In this document: piece after piece, positions 61,501 to 64,000 of the stretch
Numbering within the stretch: position 1 is the stretch's first letter
Layout of the letters: each line of letters begins with the position of its first letter
Notes under the pieces: model-generated
Seen by the model: the letters and a program-made list of their open reading frames with translations, nothing else
The model's database searches: none
Told to the model about the DNA's origin: nothing
NCBI RefSeq assembly: GCF_023923205.1
Contig: NZ_CP099490.1
Coordinates: forward strand, 2,170,001-2,234,000
DNA: 64,000 bases
From: Ornithinimicrobium cryptoxanthini
GTDB taxonomy: Bacteria > Actinomycetota > Actinomycetes > Actinomycetales > Dermatophilaceae
Direction: 5' to 3'
Position numbers and translations under genes: made by a program

Positions 61501-62213
61501 CTCGCACCTCCTGCGACCTCGAGTGCATCGGCCAGCGTCAAGGCCCCGTGATAGAGCGCCGCACCCAGCACCACTCCGCTGACCCCGACGTCGGCCAGCA
61601 GGCGCAGTCGGCGCAGGTCATCGAGGGAGGCCACGCCACCGGAGGCGATGACCTGTCCCTCCACCCGTTCGGCGACATGGCGGAACAGGTCGGTGTCGGC
61701 CCCGTGCAGGCTCCCGTCCCGGTTCGCGTCAGCCACGACGTAGGTCCGGCAACCGATCCCGTCCAGGTCTGCCAGGACATCGTCCAGCGACCCGAGACGG
61801 ATGTCACTGCCGCGGGCGACGACCTCACCGGCCTGCACGTCGATCCCGACCGCGATGCGTGCAGCGTGCTCGCGGACCACCTCTTTGACCCAACCCCGGT
61901 CGCGCAGTGCGGAGCTGGCCAGGTTGACCCGGGCCGCCGCGGTCTCCAGCGCGACCGCGAGCGAGGCCTCGTCGGCGATCCCTCCGGACACCTGCACCGG
62001 GACGTCATGTGCCGCCGTGAGCTCGGCGATCAGCGCGGCGTTCTCGCCACGGCCAAACGCCCGGTCCAGGTCGACCAGGTGCAACCACTTCGCCCCTTCG
62101 GCCACCCAGCGCGCCACGACCTGCGCAGGGTCATCCTCGCCGTCACCCACGACCTGGCTGGCGCGACCGCCGGAGATGTCGACGGCGGGAAGCAGTGTCA
62201 GAGCGCTGGTCAC
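61497..62213 (-). CDS. hisA: Phosphoribosyl isomerase (HisA/PriA type)
   Basis: A 238-residue TIM-barrel isomerase of histidine biosynthesis. LLPAVDISGGRASQVVGD holds the first catalytic Asp, HLVDLDRAFGRGEN the N-terminal phosphate region, VQVSGGIAD and IASGGVASLDDL the phosphate loops, and VVADANRDGSLHG the second catalytic Asp. In actinobacteria this enzyme (PriA) often also does the TrpF reaction; whether this one does cannot be decided. It overlaps both neighbours by 4 nt. Confidence 0.93.
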   Translation of the reverse strand: MTSALTLLPAVDISGGRASQVVGDGEDDPAQVVARWVAEGAKWLHLVDLDRAFGRGENAALIAELTAAHDVPVQVSGGIADEASLAVALETAAARVNLASSALRDRGWVKEVVREHAARIAVGIDVQAGEVVARGSDIRLGSLDDVLADLDGIGCRTYVVADANRDGSLHGADTDLFRHVAERVEGQVIASGGVASLDDLRRLRLLADVGVSGVVLGAALYHGALTLADALEVAGGAR

Positions 62214-62839
62214 GCCTCCAGCTCCTGGCGCAGCCGCACGGCGTCACGCACGGCGTCGTTGAAGTAGCCGACCTCCTTGGGTGCCGGCAGGACCGAGACC
62301 GCACCAGGCAGCTCGGACACGCCGCTCGCATCGACCATCAGCCGAGCGCCCGGCAACTCGAGGACGGCCACGACAGCCGCGAGCAACCGGTCCGGCTGGA
62401 CATAGAGCTCGTGCAGGATCTCGATCAGCTCGCGGCGTGACCCTCCGCCAGCGACGCGTTGCAGGGTCACCGGCCCGGCCTGGGGCAGACCCGGTGGCTC
62501 GACGATGCCGCGCTCGGGCTCCCACACGACATACCGGATCCCGCCGCGTCCCCTGGTCTGGACCGTGATGATGGCGCGACCGTCCACGACCCAGAACCCC
62601 AGTGCCGGGCCGAGCTGGCGGGGCACGGGCCGGCTGGCGGTGACGACCGTCCCGTCGGTGTATGGCGGATCAGCGAAGGAGCGACCCTCCGGGAATACCG
62701 CGGTCCAGCCATCCATCGGGGCGACGGTGGCAGGGACCACGCCCCTGCGCAGCCAGGTGCTCACCTCTGGCACGGAGCCGCGCAGGAGGAGGCACCCCGC
62801 CGGATCGTCCCCGATGTCGGGGCGGGGACTGGTGCTCAC
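62210..62839 (-). CDS. Conserved hypothetical protein in the hisA operon
   Basis: A 209-residue soluble protein of no family I recognise. Segments GWTAVFPEGRSFADPPY, LGFWVVDGRAIITVQTRG and IRYVVWEPERGIVEPPG look like a beta-rich domain, followed by a helical C-terminus (ELIEILHELY, VRDAVRLRQELEA). No signal peptide, membrane helix or catalytic motif. It overlaps hisA by 4 nt and follows glnE by 9 bp, so it is likely co-expressed with hisA and sseB. Confidence 0.75.
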   Translation of the reverse strand: MSTSPRPDIGDDPAGCLLLRGSVPEVSTWLRRGVVPATVAPMDGWTAVFPEGRSFADPPYTDGTVVTASRPVPRQLGPALGFWVVDGRAIITVQTRGRGGIRYVVWEPERGIVEPPGLPQAGPVTLQRVAGGGSRRELIEILHELYVQPDRLLAAVVAVLELPGARLMVDASGVSELPGAVSVLPAPKEVGYFNDAVRDAVRLRQELEA

Positions 62840-62848
62840 CCGCCCATC

Positions 62849-64000
62849 CTACGAAGGCCGGGCGCCAGAGCCCGGGAGGCGACCCGTCGCCGTGCCGTGC
62901 AACGGACCGCCATAGAGCAGCTGTTCCACGACGTGACGGCACCGCCGGGCGGTCCGGCGCCACTCCTCGGCCAGCTCACTGCCGTGCCCCGGGGGCCGTC
63001 CGAGGATGCGGCTGACGCCCTCGGCCTCGCGGCTGTCGCTCGGCACCGACTCGACCGGCCGCCCGCGCCACAGCACGCCGGCGTCGCGCAGGCGCGAGGC
63101 CAACGTCCACGAACGGCGGAGCACGGAGGCGTCCTCCTCCGAGATCAGGCTGGCCTCGACCGCCGCGTTCAGGGCAGCCAGGGTGCCCGTCGTGCGGAGC
63201 CCGTCGTGCTCGTGGGCATGCTGCAGCTGCGTCAGCTGGACCACCCACTCGACGTCGGTCAAGCCGCCAAGGCCCAGCTTGAAGTGGGTGCGGGGGTCGG
63301 CTCCGCGAGGCAGTCGCTCGCCCTCCATCCGCGCCTTGAGACGACGTATGTCGCGCACCGCCGCCTGGTCGATCCCGTCGTCGGGCCAGCGCAACGGCTG
63401 GATCAGGTCGGTGAACCGCTGAGCCAGGTCGTCGTCCCCGGCCAGCGGTCGGGCGCGCAGCAGCGCCTGGGACTCCCAGCCGGCAGACCAGCGCTGGTAG
63501 TAGACGCTGTAGGACTCGAAGCTGCGGACCAGGGGCCCGGACTTGCCCTCCGGCCGAAGGCTGGCGTCGAGCTCGAGCGTGGGGTCCGGGCCGTTGCCCG
63601 ACAGTCCCTTGCGGAGGGCGGCGATGATCTCCGAGGCCTGCTCCGCTGCTCCCTCGGCACCCTCGAGCGGCTCATAGACAAACATCAGGTCCGCGTCGCT
63701 CGCATAGCCCAGCTCGCGGCCTCCGAGACGCCCCACCCCCACGATCAGCATGGAAGCCGCCGGCTGACCGTCGCCGACGACAGCGCGGGTGGCCACCCCG
63801 AGGGCAGCTGCCAGGAGCTCGTCGGTGAGCTCGGTCAGGGCTGAGCGCAGGGCCGGCTGGTCGATCTCACCGACGAGGTCGGCCAGGACCAGGCGCAGGA
63901 GCTCCTTGGCCCGGACGGAGCGGATCCCGGTGAAGGCGTCCTGGGGATCGTCGTGCCGCTCGGCCGCAGCCAGCATCCGCGCCCCCAGCGCCTCGCGGCT
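62849..64000 (-). CDS. glnE: Glutamine-synthetase adenylyltransferase GlnE, C-terminal part (runs off window)
   Basis: The frame is open to the right edge; 383 residues are seen. IVGVGRLGGRELGYASDADL is the GxGxxGxxE...SDxD nucleotidyltransferase signature, followed by VYYQRWSAGWESQALLRARP, the GlnD-PII-uridylyltransferase-associated region (HFKLGLGGLTDVEWVVQ) and a C-terminal helical domain. GlnE adenylylates and deadenylylates glutamine synthetase; this segment is the second (C-terminal) transferase domain. The N-terminal half is outside the window. Confidence 0.92.
   Translation of the reverse strand, partial: SREALGARMLAAAERHDDPQDAFTGIRSVRAKELLRLVLADLVGEIDQPALRSALTELTDELLAAALGVATRAVVGDGQPAASMLIVGVGRLGGRELGYASDADLMFVYEPLEGAEGAAEQASEIIAALRKGLSGNGPDPTLELDASLRPEGKSGPLVRSFESYSVYYQRWSAGWESQALLRARPLAGDDDLAQRFTDLIQPLRWPDDGIDQAAVRDIRRLKARMEGERLPRGADPRTHFKLGLGGLTDVEWVVQLTQLQHAHEHDGLRTTGTLAALNAAVEASLISEEDASVLRRSWTLASRLRDAGVLWRGRPVESVPSDSREAEGVSRILGRPPGHGSELAEEWRRTARRCRHVVEQLLYGGPLHGTATGRLPGSGARPS

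Overview
The window is chromosomal DNA from a high-GC Gram-positive bacterium (Actinomycetota). Evidence: uniformly GC-rich codons, frequent GTG starts, ATGA/TGATG-coupled operons, many TANNNT boxes 6-7 nt before start codons (leaderless transcription), an actinobacterial-type rRNA operon, SteA/SteB, MctB-like and PriA-type genes. The 16S sequence and gene content look like Micrococcales near Ornithinimicrobium/Serinicoccus (Intrasporangiaceae sensu lato); the genus is a guess. Almost all genes are on the minus strand.

Region 1 (1-14.5 kb): a partial glutamate-synthase-like gene, a kinase-like gene and a small exported Ser-rich repeat protein on plus, then the minus-strand operon alaS-ruvX-mltG-aroE-prepilin peptidase-aroC-aroK-aroB, with rarA upstream and a divergent GNAT gene. 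Region 2 (14.5-26 kb): pepN, the methionine ABC importer metQ-metN-metI, a FAD amine-oxidase/desaturase-like enzyme, aspS behind a convincing tRNA-Asp-specific T-box leader, an ECF sigma factor with a membrane partner, and a DUF1801-type protein. Region 3 (26-41 kb): a block collinear, as I recall it, with M. tuberculosis Rv1691-Rv1700 (TPR protein, HAD phosphatase, a 53-residue protein, tlyA, nadK, recN, steA, steB, pyrG, Nudix), interrupted by an MraY-like/MurJ-like/glycosyltransferase module. Region 4 (41-46.8 kb): one complete 16S-23S-5S operon without spacer tRNA. Region 5 (46.8-64 kb): tyrS, mpg, argH, argR, a phosphotransferase, an SDR, pheT-pheS, a complete IS30-family element, a TrmH/SpoU methyltransferase, rplT-rpmI-infC, sseB-like, hisA/priA, a hypothetical gene and partial glnE.

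Most interesting signals: (1) an aspS T-box leader with an ultra-short stem I presenting a GAC specifier and a textbook antisequestrator whose UGGC matches the tRNA-Asp discriminator G73; (2) infC that can only start at an AUC codon; (3) a heptamer GGCATAC/GTATGCC strongly over-represented, using rare codons in all three frames; (4) an RGG-like tandem-repeat expansion fused to a TPR protein; (5) an IS30 copy between trmH and pheST in a region with three GCACGTGC palindromes; (6) an arg cluster eroded to argR-argH; (7) several large imperfect palindromes between genes.

No CRISPR array, prophage, tRNA gene or classical defence system was recognised.
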